Positions 1 to 9,700 of a stretch of 64,000 bases of DNA are shown in pieces (position 1 is the stretch's first letter; each line of letters begins with the position of its first letter). Source of the DNA: Nostoc punctiforme NIES-2108 (GTDB lineage: Bacteria > Cyanobacteriota > Cyanobacteriia > Cyanobacteriales > Nostocaceae); contig LXQE01000029.1 in NCBI GenBank assembly GCA_003326195.1, positions 19,074-83,073 of the forward strand, written 5' to 3'. Both the position numbers and the translations under genes were made by a program. Below the pieces are notes generated by a model. The model did no database searches, was not told the DNA's origin, and saw nothing but the letters and a program-made list of their open reading frames with translations.

Positions 1-948
1 CTGGATGCAGAAGAATTTGACTTTCGGGCAGAATATACGATTCAGTTAGATAACTTGCCACTTGTAGCTGCTAATAGTCGTTACAGCAGTATTGATGGAC
101 TATTCGATGAACTGGCAGAAATTAAAGTACTGACTAGTATTATTTGCGCTCACTTAAAAAGAGAATCAGATGTATTTATCGAGGTGCAGTTAGATGAGTT
201 TAAAAAGCACTATCTGTCTAAGAATACTTACATCAACTTTCCTACAACCAATGAATACACTGACATCAACGAAGCTTTAGCTAATGGTACTCTTAACTCA
301 AAGTTGAGTTATAAAATCGATATTGGTAGTCAATATATTCTGAACCTGAGTAAGTTACCTTCTGCTAACAAGTTTCTCAATAGAATGTATCGTTTTTATG
401 AAAAAGAAACTGGAGAAATTATCATTAAGCCAAGTTTCGAGATGGCATTTAATCGGAATCTCGCTGTTAGGCACAGATTACTTTCATCACGTACCAAGAT
501 TACAAAAGTTGACGAATTGATGAAACCAATTTTTGATGATTTTCTTGGGCTTGAGCAAAATGGTATTGTTGGAGATATTCTTAAAAAAGTTGGTGCTGAT
601 AGTTTGGCGCAGTTATTACAGGACAAACAAGCTGGTAAGCAAATCAGCAAAGAGGAAATGGTTGCAGCTTTAACGGTTGCGAATAAAAAGTTAGAACAAT
701 ATGCAGAAAATATCTATCAAGATAAAATATCTCCCTTAGTATTTTACATTGGTTCTACTGGACTATTGCCAGATCAAATGGAAGCCAAAGCCATGACTGC
801 TGATGAAGCTGCTGCTAAATACCCAAATTTGCAATTTTCTAAAGATGAGCAAGAAGGTACTTTTTTTGCAGTTGGTGGTAGTATTATCAGCATTTATACC
901 AAGACTGAATATTACAGCAAAACGGTAGCTATCCTAAATCAATTTTGA
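1..948 (+). CDS. Hypothetical protein, 5' end outside window
   Basis: The frame is open from base 1, so the gene starts upstream of the window; 315 residues are visible. I do not recognise the family. No signal peptide or membrane segment is apparent. The visible part is a soluble mix of charged helices and short beta-like stretches. Near its end is the stretch SPLVFYIGSTGLLPDQ, followed by an Ala-rich helix (MTADEAAAKYP). A TTG at 55 could be mistaken for a start, but the reading frame continues through it without a break. A hairpin lies 13 bases after the stop. No neighbour suggests a role. Confidence 0.75.
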   Translation: MDAEEFDFRAEYTIQLDNLPLVAANSRYSSIDGLFDELAEIKVLTSIICAHLKRESDVFIEVQLDEFKKHYLSKNTYINFPTTNEYTDINEALANGTLNSKLSYKIDIGSQYILNLSKLPSANKFLNRMYRFYEKETGEIIIKPSFEMAFNRNLAVRHRLLSSRTKITKVDELMKPIFDDFLGLEQNGIVGDILKKVGADSLAQLLQDKQAGKQISKEEMVAALTVANKKLEQYAENIYQDKISPLVFYIGSTGLLPDQMEAKAMTADEAAAKYPNLQFSKDEQEGTFFAVGGSIISIYTKTEYYSKTVAILNQF

Positions 949-961
949 TTTGATCCAAAAA

Positions 962-990
962 ATCCCCGACTTCTTTGAGAAGTCGGGGAT
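962..990. terminator. Perfect 13-bp stem hairpin after first gene
   Basis: ATCCCCGACTTCT at 962-974 pairs perfectly with 978-990 across a 3-base loop. The A-run (956-962) lies on the left side, so a U-tract would follow the hairpin only in a minus-strand transcript, although the adjacent gene is on the plus strand. The same core recurs at 62466-62496 and, altered, at 39504-39538. It is therefore a dispersed hairpin that may double as a terminator. Confidence 0.55.
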
Positions 991-992
991 CT

Positions 993-1393
993 ATGGCTTA
1001 CAATTATCACAAAGAAAAGAGGATTAGTATTATTAATCTCAGTTGATTTAATAACTTAAAAAAACATTTCATAACACTTGAAGTATTTTAAAACTTGGTA
1101 GGAACTACCTATTTATTTTATTTTTTAGTATATAAAAATTTAATTCCTGAGTTAGTGATTTAATTAAAGGTATAAAAAACTACAGAAAAAATCATAAATA
1201 ACAGCATCTATAGTTTTATGTTTCTTGACTCAAAACAGAGTCGCTATTGTCTTGTTATTTGGGTATATCACTTTGCAAAGTTAATTTTATTACCTGATAT
1301 AGCAATAGATTTACTAATAATCTTTAAGAAAATTACGCAGAAATCAGCTTCAATGAGACAATCTGACCTAATCTTCTCAACCTAAAGGAAGAC
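993..1393. other. AT-rich intergenic region
   Basis: About 400 bases without a convincing ORF. It is very AT-rich in the middle. The only clear signal is a good ribosome binding site (AAGGAAG) just before the start codon at 1394, so the promoter of the DUF485/symporter pair should lie here. I could not fix a -35/-10 pair with confidence. Confidence 0.5.
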
Positions 1394-1669
1394 ATGAACG
1401 ATCGCACAAAGGCTCTCCAGGCTCTCGCCGCTGAACGTTGGCGGGTATCCTTGATTCTGACTGGAGCCATGATGTTTATTTACTTTGGCTTTATCCTATT
1501 AATCGCGTTCAATAAGCCCCTGCTGGGGTCATTAGTAGTTCCTGGTCTGAGCCTGGGAATTTTACTAGGGGCGCTGGTAATTATCTCAGCATGGGTATTA
1601 ATTTTTATCTACGTGCGTTGGGCAAATAGTAGTTACGACGACCAAATCGCAAGGCTGAAACGCAAATGA
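1394..1669 (+). CDS. DUF485-type small membrane protein, symporter partner
   Basis: A 91-residue inner-membrane protein with two hydrophobic segments, at about residues 18-40 and 48-74. Short charged ends flank them (MNDRTKALQALAAERWR and ARLKRK). This matches the DUF485 (YjcH-like) family, normally encoded directly before an ActP-type sodium:solute symporter, as here. AAGGAAG precedes the ATG at ideal spacing. The family's role is not settled; a helper or accessory subunit of the symporter is the usual inference. The 151-bp gap to the symporter contains inverted copies of a GTGCTGAG-type repeat. Confidence 0.85.
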   Translation: MNDRTKALQALAAERWRVSLILTGAMMFIYFGFILLIAFNKPLLGSLVVPGLSLGILLGALVIISAWVLIFIYVRWANSSYDDQIARLKRK

Positions 1670-1820
1670 AGAGTGCTGAGTTAAAAGTGCTGTTAGCGGT
1701 AGCGAGGCGTTTAGCCCGTGCTGAGTAGTATTTGACTCACTCAGTACTCAGCACTGAGTAAGGCGAATTAGCTATTAGCAATTTCTAGTCCCAAATTCAA
1801 AAATACTAAACCAAAAAAGC

Positions 1821-3389
1821 ATGAATAGTGTGTGGTTCAATCTGCCACTGGCGGCGGATATTACCAGTCTTGGTCACTTTAACCCGTTAGCGATCGCTTT
1901 CTTTCTTCTGTTTGTTGTAAGTTCTTTAGGCATTACCTATTGGGCGGCAAAGCTCACCAAAAATACGGCACAGTTCTATACAGCTGGTGGTAAAATTAGC
2001 GGTTTCCAAAATGGGCTGGCCTTGGCTGGAGACTTTATGAGTGCAGCTAGCTTTTTAGGTATCGCTGGGCTGGTGGCACTCAACGGCTTTGACGGCTTAA
2101 TTTATTCTATCGGCTTCCTGGTGGGCTGGCCGATTGTTATGTTTCTAATTGCCGAACCACTACGAAACTTAGGTAAATACACTTTTGCCGATGTAGTGGC
2201 TTTTCGCTTGCAGCAAAAACCTGTACGTATTGCATCTGCAATTGGAACGCTGGTAGTAATTAGCTTTTACTTAATTGCCCAGATGGTAGGTGCTGGGGAA
2301 CTAATCAAACTACTATTTGGCTTTGATTATGAATTAGCTGTGGTCATCGTCGGTTGTGTGATGATGGCTTATGTGATTTTTGGCGGGATGATTGCCACCA
2401 CTTGGGTACAAATTATCAAAGCAGTTTTGTTACTCGGCGGAACTGTCTTACTAGCTATCTTGGTACTGGCACGATTTGGCTTTAACCCAATCGCTCTTTT
2501 CGCTGCTGCATCTGAGAAGTACCCAGGTGTATTAGCTCCGGGCAAACTGGTTTCTAACCCCTTGGATGCTATCTCTTTAGGGATGTCGTTGATGTTCGGC
2601 ACTGCTGGACTACCACACATTCTGATGCGTTTCTACACAGTACCCGACGCCAAAGCCGCGCGGCTCTCTGTTACTTACGCCACAGCTATTATTGGCGTTT
2701 TTTATCTCCTTACCTTCATTCTGGGCTTTGGAGCGATGGTGCTGGTAGGTAAAGATGCCATCGAGAAAATTGGTACTGGTGGTAATATGGCTGCGCCGAT
2801 GTTGGCAGAATTTTTGGGTGGTGATGCTTTCTTAGGTTTTATTGCGGCTGTTTCATTTGCAACTATTTTGGCGGTTGTTGCTGGGTTGACACTCTCAGGT
2901 GCGGCTGCACTGTCTCATGATTTATGGGTGAATGTGGTGCGATCGGGCCATGCTGACGAGTCAGAACAGCTAAAGGTGGCTCGCGGTGCAACAATGCTGT
3001 TGGGATTAGTGGCGATATTCTTGGGTATCTTGTTTAAAGGGCAAAACGTAGCTTATATGGTAGGTTTAGCATTTGCGATCGCTGCGAGTGCAAACTTCCC
3101 AGCATTGCTCTTATCCATGCTTTGGCGACGCTTCACAACCAATGGTGCAGTTGCAAGTATGTTAGTAGGAACTGTCTCCTCTTTAGTGCTGATTTATTTG
3201 TCACCTACTATTCAAGTAACGATTCTCAAGCACGCTTCTGCACCCTTTCCCCTAAAAAATCCTGGATTAATCAGCATCCCACTGGCGTTTATTGTGGCGA
3301 TTGTCGTTTCACTATTGAGTACTGAACAGCTGGCACAGGAAAAATTTGCGGAAGTTGAGGATCGCATTCACATTGGTTCTGGGATGTGA
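1821..3389 (+). CDS. actP: Sodium:solute symporter, ActP-like (acetate/monocarboxylate)
   Basis: A 522-residue polytopic membrane protein of the SSS family, length usual for ActP/cation acetate symporters. About 13 hydrophobic segments are visible. Family landmarks include the early stretch [20 protein letters not shown] followed by [12 protein letters not shown], the conserved unwound region after TM1. Pairing with an upstream DUF485 gene supports an acetate or other short monocarboxylate substrate, but substrate cannot be read from sequence alone. An array of eleven heptamers follows 14 bp after the stop, where the convergent TPR gene ends. Confidence 0.85.
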   Translation: MNSVWFNLPLAADITSLGHFNPLAIAFFLLFVVSSLGITYWAAKLTKNTAQFYTAGGKISGFQNGLALAGDFMSAASFLGIAGLVALNGFDGLIYSIGFLVGWPIVMFLIAEPLRNLGKYTFADVVAFRLQQKPVRIASAIGTLVVISFYLIAQMVGAGELIKLLFGFDYELAVVIVGCVMMAYVIFGGMIATTWVQIIKAVLLLGGTVLLAILVLARFGFNPIALFAAASEKYPGVLAPGKLVSNPLDAISLGMSLMFGTAGLPHILMRFYTVPDAKAARLSVTYATAIIGVFYLLTFILGFGAMVLVGKDAIEKIGTGGNMAAPMLAEFLGGDAFLGFIAAVSFATILAVVAGLTLSGAAALSHDLWVNVVRSGHADESEQLKVARGATMLLGLVAIFLGILFKGQNVAYMVGLAFAIAASANFPALLLSMLWRRFTTNGAVASMLVGTVSSLVLIYLSPTIQVTILKHASAPFPLKNPGLISIPLAFIVAIVVSLLSTEQLAQEKFAEVEDRIHIGSGM

Positions 3390-3403
3390 TTTTGTCATTT
3401 GTG

Positions 3404-3480
3404 ATTGGGCATTGGGCATTGGGCATTGGGCATTGGGCATTGGGCATTGGGCATTGGGCATTGGGCATTGGGCATTGGGC
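3404..3480. repeat. Heptamer tandem repeat, 11 perfect ATTGGGC units
   Basis: Exactly eleven uninterrupted copies of ATTGGGC (77 bp) lie between the convergent symporter and TPR genes. The same unit family appears at 12124-12157, 13524-13586 (reverse orientation), 36138-36172 and 59301-59335. It is an STRR-type short tandem repeat of Nostocaceae. Because 7 is not a multiple of 3 it gives spurious ORFs on both strands. Confidence 0.95.
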
Positions 3481-3510
3481 ATTAGGTTAGCCCTGCTCCC
3501 TGCCCCTCTG

Positions 3511-4353
3511 TTACTGTCCAAGTTCTTTGATGTTATTCATCACTTGTTGGTATAAGTCGTTGTTACCTTGACTTTGAAAAATGTTTGCTGCTTGTTGTAA
3601 GTCCTTGAGCGCTCCCTGTTTGTCTCCATTAGTGGCGCGGGCATTTCCTCGGTTATTGTAGGCAGGGGCAAAGTTACGATTGAGGCTAATGGCTTGATTG
3701 TAATCTGCGATCGCACCCTTGGGATCTCCATTGGCAGCACGGGCATTTCCTCGGTTATTATAAGCGATCGCATATTTGGGGTTGAGGAGAATCGCTTGAT
3801 CAAGATCGTCTATTGCCCCTTTTTTGTCTCCATTGGTGGCGCGGGCATTTCCTCGGTTATTGTAGGCTTCGGCATAGTTGGGATTGAGGCGAATTGCTTC
3901 ACTGTAATCTTTAACTGCTTCTCTGTTACCTCCTAGTGAGGCGCGGGCATTCCCCAAGTTATTATGGGCTTCGGCGTCGTTAGGGTTGATGCGGAGTGCT
4001 TGATTGTAATCTGCGATCGCTTTTTCCTTGTCTCCCAAATCAAAATAGGCTAATCCTCGCGCGTTGTAGGCAGCGCCATACTGAGAATTTTGACTAATTG
4101 CCTTACCGTAAGAAGCGATCGCAGCTTGCAAGTCGCCGTTTAAATGCTGATTCTTTCCCTGAAGATAAAATTCCCCACCTCTGGATGTTGTAGCTGAACG
4201 ACGGCTAGGTTGACTAACTCCTATTTCTGTCACCAATACATTGTCATTCTTACTACAAGAAATACTGCTAATTGCAGTCAATGTAGTAAAAATAGCTATG
4301 GTAAATAAAGTATTTACCCTTGTTCGCTTTTGCCCAAATAAACGCCGTCTCAT
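3511..4353 (-). CDS. TPR-repeat protein, probably exported or lipid-anchored
   Basis: A 280-residue protein. Residues 1-33 are a basic N-terminus plus hydrophobic helix ending at Cys33; the lipobox is weak (S-I-S-C), so lipid attachment is uncertain. From about residue 62 six tetratricopeptide repeats follow, several sharing the core NNRGNARA. The underlying DNA repeats with a 102-bp period (34 codons), indicating recent duplication or gene conversion between units. TPR solenoids bind proteins; the partner is unknown. The C-terminal tail breaks from the repeat pattern. Confidence 0.85.
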   Translation of the reverse strand: MRRRLFGQKRTRVNTLFTIAIFTTLTAISSISCSKNDNVLVTEIGVSQPSRRSATTSRGGEFYLQGKNQHLNGDLQAAIASYGKAISQNSQYGAAYNARGLAYFDLGDKEKAIADYNQALRINPNDAEAHNNLGNARASLGGNREAVKDYSEAIRLNPNYAEAYNNRGNARATNGDKKGAIDDLDQAILLNPKYAIAYNNRGNARAANGDPKGAIADYNQAISLNRNFAPAYNNRGNARATNGDKQGALKDLQQAANIFQSQGNNDLYQQVMNNIKELGQ

Positions 4354-4586
4354 AAGTTAATATAAACTGCCATCATACCTGAACGGAATTAGTACCAAAA
4401 TCTAGATTTTAATTCTTTAACTCAATAACTATTCTAACTTTTGATAGGCCTTTAAAGTTAATTGACAATTTTCCCTAATATTTTATAGATTTATCAGAGA
4501 AAAAAGCAGGAAATAATTATTAAGTTTCAATATTTCTTCTTCACAATAACTCTATAAACTCTGACATTTGTAGCCTGATGAACAAT

Positions 4587-5507
4587 TTACTCATCCTCCG
4601 CTTCACTCTCTTGAGTTTTGGAAATTAGCCGCCAAGACGTATTTTTGTCAATATCTACAGACAATTGTTCCAGATTTTTTCCTAAATCCTTTTGGAGCTT
4701 CTGAGTTAGTGTGATTGGAAAATCTAAATTAATACCTTGAGTTTGTGCTAGCTTTGCCAATTCTGTAAATGCAGCTTTGACTGTTGTACGCTCATAACTA
4801 GTCAACTTATAATTAGAAGTTTCAGATATATTTTGAGCTTGCATAGCTTTTTTCATACGTTCTTGCAAATGCTCAAATTCTGAATTCAACGACTTCCATT
4901 GCTGTTCAAGTTCCGAGTATCTAGTACTTAGTGATATTAAATCTTCCGTTGCAGGTTCGGGGCTGGCTTGGGCTTGTAAGCCTAACAAGTTTAGGTGAAT
5001 TTGAGCAAGATAAATGCAGTCGAGGTAAGCATACTCTATCTGTTCTTCAGTCAGAGGGCGTTTTCCCCAATCACTTTTTTGTTCTTGTTTATCGATATTA
5101 TTAAAGCTACAAAGTGCTGTAGCTATTGTCTTGAGTTGGTAGTTGGGTAATGGCAAAAGATAGTAGGGAATTTTTTTGGCCATTTCCAAAGTGCAAGTAA
5201 TATTTTTGGCTTTCTTGCTACCGAGAAATTTTAGATCGTAACTGGCATTGTGAAAAACTTTTTCAATGGCAGAATTTATCATAATTTGGTCAACAAATTC
5301 AGCTATAATAGTAGGCTGATCTAAGACATCTAAAAGATAGACGCGATCGCCACTCATATCTTGAGGATTATCTAATACCTGAATCAGCGATAATCGGGGA
5401 TTACGACTTTTATAGTCAGCGACTTCTGTATCTATCCACAGTGTTTTAGCGTTTGTATATTCAGCAACAATGGCACGAATTTCGCTAGCCGAAGTAAGGT
5501 AGGGCAT
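4587..5507 (-). CDS. rnd: Ribonuclease D-type 3'-5' exonuclease
   Basis: A 306-residue DEDD-family exonuclease. Motif I is WIDTE (Asp26, Glu28), motif II is HNASYDLKFL (His86, Asp91) and motif III is YAYLD (Tyr159, Asp163), the Tyr marking the DEDDy subclass of RNase D. The catalytic domain fills residues 1-175. The rest is a charged, probably coiled region without a recognisable HRDC domain, which makes the protein shorter than E. coli RNase D. Expected role: trimming 3' ends of tRNA and other small RNAs. It is monocistronic, with intergenic DNA on both sides. Confidence 0.88.
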   Translation of the reverse strand: MPYLTSASEIRAIVAEYTNAKTLWIDTEVADYKSRNPRLSLIQVLDNPQDMSGDRVYLLDVLDQPTIIAEFVDQIMINSAIEKVFHNASYDLKFLGSKKAKNITCTLEMAKKIPYYLLPLPNYQLKTIATALCSFNNIDKQEQKSDWGKRPLTEEQIEYAYLDCIYLAQIHLNLLGLQAQASPEPATEDLISLSTRYSELEQQWKSLNSEFEHLQERMKKAMQAQNISETSNYKLTSYERTTVKAAFTELAKLAQTQGINLDFPITLTQKLQKDLGKNLEQLSVDIDKNTSWRLISKTQESEAEDE

Positions 5508-5974
5508 TGGCTAATATTTCCTGATATTTAAGGCATTGTAAGTAAGCCATAGTTTTATAAAGTAACATTTTGTTGGTAAGAATGCTTATACAGGATTGCA
5601 AAAAGGCTGAAGTTTGAAATTAGTCATAGATATCGCCAAATTAACTCAAATCTGATAACATCGAGTCACTACTGTGGAGTGTCATAGTCTACCATCAAAA
5701 CAGCTACTCAGCATCTACATTAAATTCATAGAGAGCCACAGACTGTGAGTAAAGCCATGCTGGTTATCAGCCGTCAGGAAAATTGAATTGGAATTTCTCA
5801 AAACTGGGTGCAAAATCTTAGTTGCAAGAAATCGTCCAAATTTCAATTTTCAGTAACCTGAGCTATTGCTTAAGCATTTTTGCTACTTCACTTTTAATTG
5901 TTTTTTTAAATTTGCTCCTCATCATCACACACACCTCAATTAACCGCTTCAAGTACTCAATTCGGAGATAGATA
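5508..5974. other. Divergent intergenic region
   Basis: 467 bases between the RNase D-like gene and the BON lipoprotein. It must carry promoters in both directions. A short minus-strand reading frame (MMRSKFKKT...) ends near 5863 but has no support as a gene. AT-rich; no strong palindrome or repeat seen. Confidence 0.5.
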
Positions 5975-6433
5975 ATGAAAAAGCTAATTCTATTAGTAGT
6001 TAGTAGCATTTTGGTAGTTGGTACTTTTGGCTGCCAAGAGGCTCCTAAAACTGGTTCAGAAACTCCTAGCACAACTAATGAAGCCGCTCAAGCACCAGCA
6101 AAACCAGCTTCGCAGACAAATCAAACTGCCAAAGTTCCAGAAACACAGGCTACTCCTTTAGCAGCTAATACAGGTACGAAAGTTAAAACCGATGCTGAAA
6201 AAACGGCAGCAACAAAAGCTAAGAGCGATTTAAAAACTGAAGTTAGCGCAAAGTTGAATAAAGGCTTACCAGGCAACAAGTTACAAGTTGAAAACAAAGA
6301 GGGTGAAATTATCCTCAAAGGTACAGCCGCTTCTGCTGAAGAACTCAAGAAAGCTGAAACCTTAGCTAAAGAAGTTCAAGGTGTGAAGACAGTGAAGGTA
6401 GAAGCAAAAGTTGATAGTGTGAAAAAGCCATAA
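5975..6433 (+). CDS. BON-domain lipoprotein
   Basis: A 152-residue exported protein. Residues 1-19 are a Lys-Lys start plus hydrophobic core, ending at Cys20 (VGTFGC), a lipoprotein-type cleavage site with a non-ideal lipobox. A low-complexity Ala/Pro/Thr/Lys linker spans about residues 24-80. The C-terminal 70 residues (sequence including NKGLPGNKLQVENKEGEIIL) have the alpha-beta pattern of a BON domain, associated with envelope or phospholipid binding. GGAGAT precedes the ATG. A terminator hairpin follows 45 bp after the stop. Envelope maintenance is inferred only. Confidence 0.8.
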   Translation: MKKLILLVVSSILVVGTFGCQEAPKTGSETPSTTNEAAQAPAKPASQTNQTAKVPETQATPLAANTGTKVKTDAEKTAATKAKSDLKTEVSAKLNKGLPGNKLQVENKEGEIILKGTAASAEELKKAETLAKEVQGVKTVKVEAKVDSVKKP

Positions 6434-6478
6434 AAGAATAACTGAAGCTTTCAGTTAGCAGCGGCATAAAAGCCAACC

Positions 6479-6510
6479 AGAGACTTGCATCTGTGTAAGT
6501 CTCTGTTTTT
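6479..6510 (+). terminator. Intrinsic terminator of BON lipoprotein gene
   Basis: AGAGACTT (6479-6486) pairs with AAGTCTCT (6497-6504); GTTTTT follows immediately. A classic plus-strand Rho-independent terminator. Confidence 0.85.
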
Positions 6511-6764
6511 GCTATAGCTATTTTCAAGTAAATAGACCAGGCGGTAGAGGCACAAGGCCTTGCATTGATGTCAACTTAACTAAAAGCCTTTTCAAATTTC
6601 GTTTCCAGCTTCTGGGCTGGAAATGCACTTCAATTGCGGCTCTGCCGCCGGCAAGGGAGATTTTGGCGATCGCTTTAAGTTGTCACCAATAGGCACAGCC
6701 TGGGAACGAGGCATTTAATTTGTCAAGGAAAGAAGAGAAATTGAAGAATTTATTTACCTCAAGG
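6511..6764. other. Intergenic region with small palindromes
   Basis: Contains a partial copy of the repeat found at 35101-35150 (GTAAATAGAC...GCGGTAGAGGC) near 6527-6560, and a hairpin TTTCCAGC (6602-6609)/GCTGGAAA (6616-6623). No gene. Confidence 0.5.
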
Positions 6765-9700
6765 TTAAGTGCGATCAACGAGACTAACGATCGCTGCGGC
6801 TAAATCCACTGGATCGACGGGTTTAGGTAAGTGTTTTTGGAATCCTGCTGCCATTGCTTGGTTGTAGTTAATTTCTCCTGCATAAGCAGTCAAAGCGATC
6901 GCGGGAATTTGTCCGCCTTGCTCTGGCGGTAATTTTCTCACTTCGCGTAGCAACATATACCCATCCATGATGGGCATTCCAATATCGCTTAAGAGGATAT
7001 CTGGCTGGGATTGCACTAATGTTTGCAGCGCTTCATCTGCTGATTCAACTGCCGTTACTGCCGCACCATATTGTTCTAGCGCAAAGCTAAAAAATTCTCG
7101 CACATCGGCTTGATCGTCCACAAGCAGAATTTGCACTCCAGCAAGTAATGTCTCCTCAGTATCGAGTTCTGCTTGAGAAGCCTCACTACTGCTAACTCGC
7201 AACTCAGAATTTTTGAGCAGAGGTAGTTTGACTGTGAAGGTAGCCCCTTGTCCTTCTCCCAAACTCTCTGCCTGAACTGTGCCACCATGAAGTTCTACTA
7301 AATGACGCACAATTGCCAGTCCCAATCCCAGTCCACCAAATACTCTGGTTGTTTTAGCATCTGCTTGCCGAAAGTAATCAAAGACGTGGGGCAAAAAGTC
7401 TGGGTTGATTCCTTTACCTGTATCAATTACCTGGATTTGGGCATCTAAACCAACTTGCTGTAGACGCACTTCTACAAGTCCATCTGTGGGTGTGAATTTA
7501 ACGGCATTGGAGAGGAGATTCCACATTACTTGTTGCAAGCGATCGCCATCGCCAAGAACTTTGCCGATATCATTACTTAACACTGTTTGAATTTGAATTG
7601 ATTTGGCTTCTGCTGCTAAACGCACCGTTTCTAGTGCAGCTGCGATCGCTATTTTCAAATCCACTGCATGGAGATTTAAGCTGACTTTACCTTGCAAAAT
7701 CCGCGAAACATCAAGTAAATCTCCAATCAATTGAGTTTGTAGCTTGGCATTGCGCTCGATTGTTTCTAATGCTCGGATTTTAGTAGCTTCGTCGAACTTG
7801 CGGGTTCTGAGTAACTTTGCCCACCCTAAAATCGGATTCAAGGGAGTTCGGAGTTCGTGAGAAAGGACAGCGAGAAATTCATCTTTAATCCGGTTGGCTG
7901 TTTCGGCTTGTGCCCTAGCTGTCTTTTCAGCTTCGTAAAGTTGAGCGCGGGCGATGGCTTGCGCACACTGCTGTGCCAGTGTCAACATAAATCCCCGGTC
8001 TTCTTCGTTAAATATTTGAAGAGGAGTAAAGCTTAATCCCAAAGCCCCAATTACTTTACCTTCTACTATCAAGGGAATGGAAGCCCAAGCATTATTCGCT
8101 ATAACAGTCACAACGTCTGCTAAGTCGGGATATCTAGCAATCATGGCTGCTAAATTTTCTAAAAAAATCGGCTGCCCAGTTCTGACTGTTTCTGCTATTT
8201 GGTTAGGTGCTGCGATTGGAAAACTTGTCCAAGTATTTATGAGCGTTTGCGGATAGCCAATTGCTTGCACAACTTTTAGGGTAGTATTTCCTTCAGTAAG
8301 TAAGACAACGGAACCACCAGTAGCTTCCAAGGCGGCAATACCCTGGTTCACCACTACATCAGCCACCTGTTGGGGAGTTAAAGCTTCTGAGAAGGCAGCA
8401 GTTATTTTTTGTAAAAGTACTGTGCGATTGACAGACCGTTGAGTTTCCTGGTAGAGTCTGGCGTTGTCGATGGCTGTCGCCGCCCGCCGAGCAATATCTT
8501 CTGCTAAAGCCAAGTCTGTTTGTTGATAGTACCGACCAGATTCGGCGGTAAAAAAAGAGATTGCTCCAAATAATTGCCCGCGGGAACGAACTGGAATCAC
8601 CATTAGAGAACGAATACCCAGATTTTGCAGCAATTGCAGATGTTCGTTGTCTTCAGACATCTGTAGAAGATGTGAGTCAGATAATTCGGGATAAAAGACA
8701 GATATTCCTATGCGTAGCTGCCGTACAAGCTCTTTGGCTTTGGTTTTTGGTCGATAACGCCGTCGGATTTCGTCTAAAATATTTAGTTTTGTGGGATCGG
8801 CAATTGCGATCGCAATTTGTTTACTTGACCAATCTTCCTCAAAGACATCTACAATACACAAATCGGCTAAAGTTGGCACTGCTAGATTTGCCACATTTTC
8901 CAAGGTGATTTCATAATCTAATGAGGCAGCTAGTAAGGTGCTGGCTTCGACTAAAAAGTTTTGTGTGGCTTCAATTCGTTTGCGATGGCTAATATCCTCA
9001 ATAATCCCTAATGCATACATAGGTTGTCCGTTAACATCCCAAACTGTTGATGAAGTTAGATTGACCCAAACTATGGAACCATCTTTGCAGATGTAGCGTT
9101 TCTCTAGAGAATAACCACTAATTTCTTTTGCTAAAACTCGCCCAGCATTTTCCAAATCAACTTCTAAGTCGTCAGGGTGGGTAATTTCCTGAAAGTTCAT
9201 TTGAATTAACTCTTCTAGGCTATACCCAGTAATTTCGCACAGAGCAGGATTAACTTGCAGAAATTGTCCATCCAACGCTACTAGAGCAATACCGACAGCT
9301 GCTTGATTGAACATTGCCCGAAACCTTTCTTCGCTTTCTCGCAAAGCAACTTCTGTTTGCTTTGCTGCGGTAACATCTGCCAAAATAATTCCAATTCCTA
9401 CCGTTTCACCCATTGCGTTACGAACTGGGTAATAGTTGCCCAGCCAGTAACCGTAACGTTCGGGTTGCTCCCTTGTCTCACCGCTGATTTCCATATTCAG
9501 CAGGGGTTCTCCAGTATCTAACACGCGCTGTAATTGTGGCTCTAACTCAGCCGCCATTGCTGGCAAGACTTCTCTAAATTTGCATCCTAGATGTTCTTCT
9601 ATAGTTAAACCGTTAATGTCAGCGAAAACTTGATTAATGCGGATATATCGCAGTTCCCGATCCAAAAAGCATACGGCAACAGGAGCCGCTCCTAGTAACG

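Noticed and set aside
3404..3480. Possible CRISPR-like array
   Set aside because: Units are 7 bp and contiguous with no spacers; no cas genes are present.
3346..3555. ORFs on both strands across the ATTGGGC array
   Set aside because: They are products of a 7-bp repeat that keeps frames open; the translations are pure GHWALGI/PMPNAQC repetition.
5863..6072. 69-codon minus-strand ORF
   Set aside because: Overlaps the 5' end of the BON lipoprotein gene and lacks a plausible start context.
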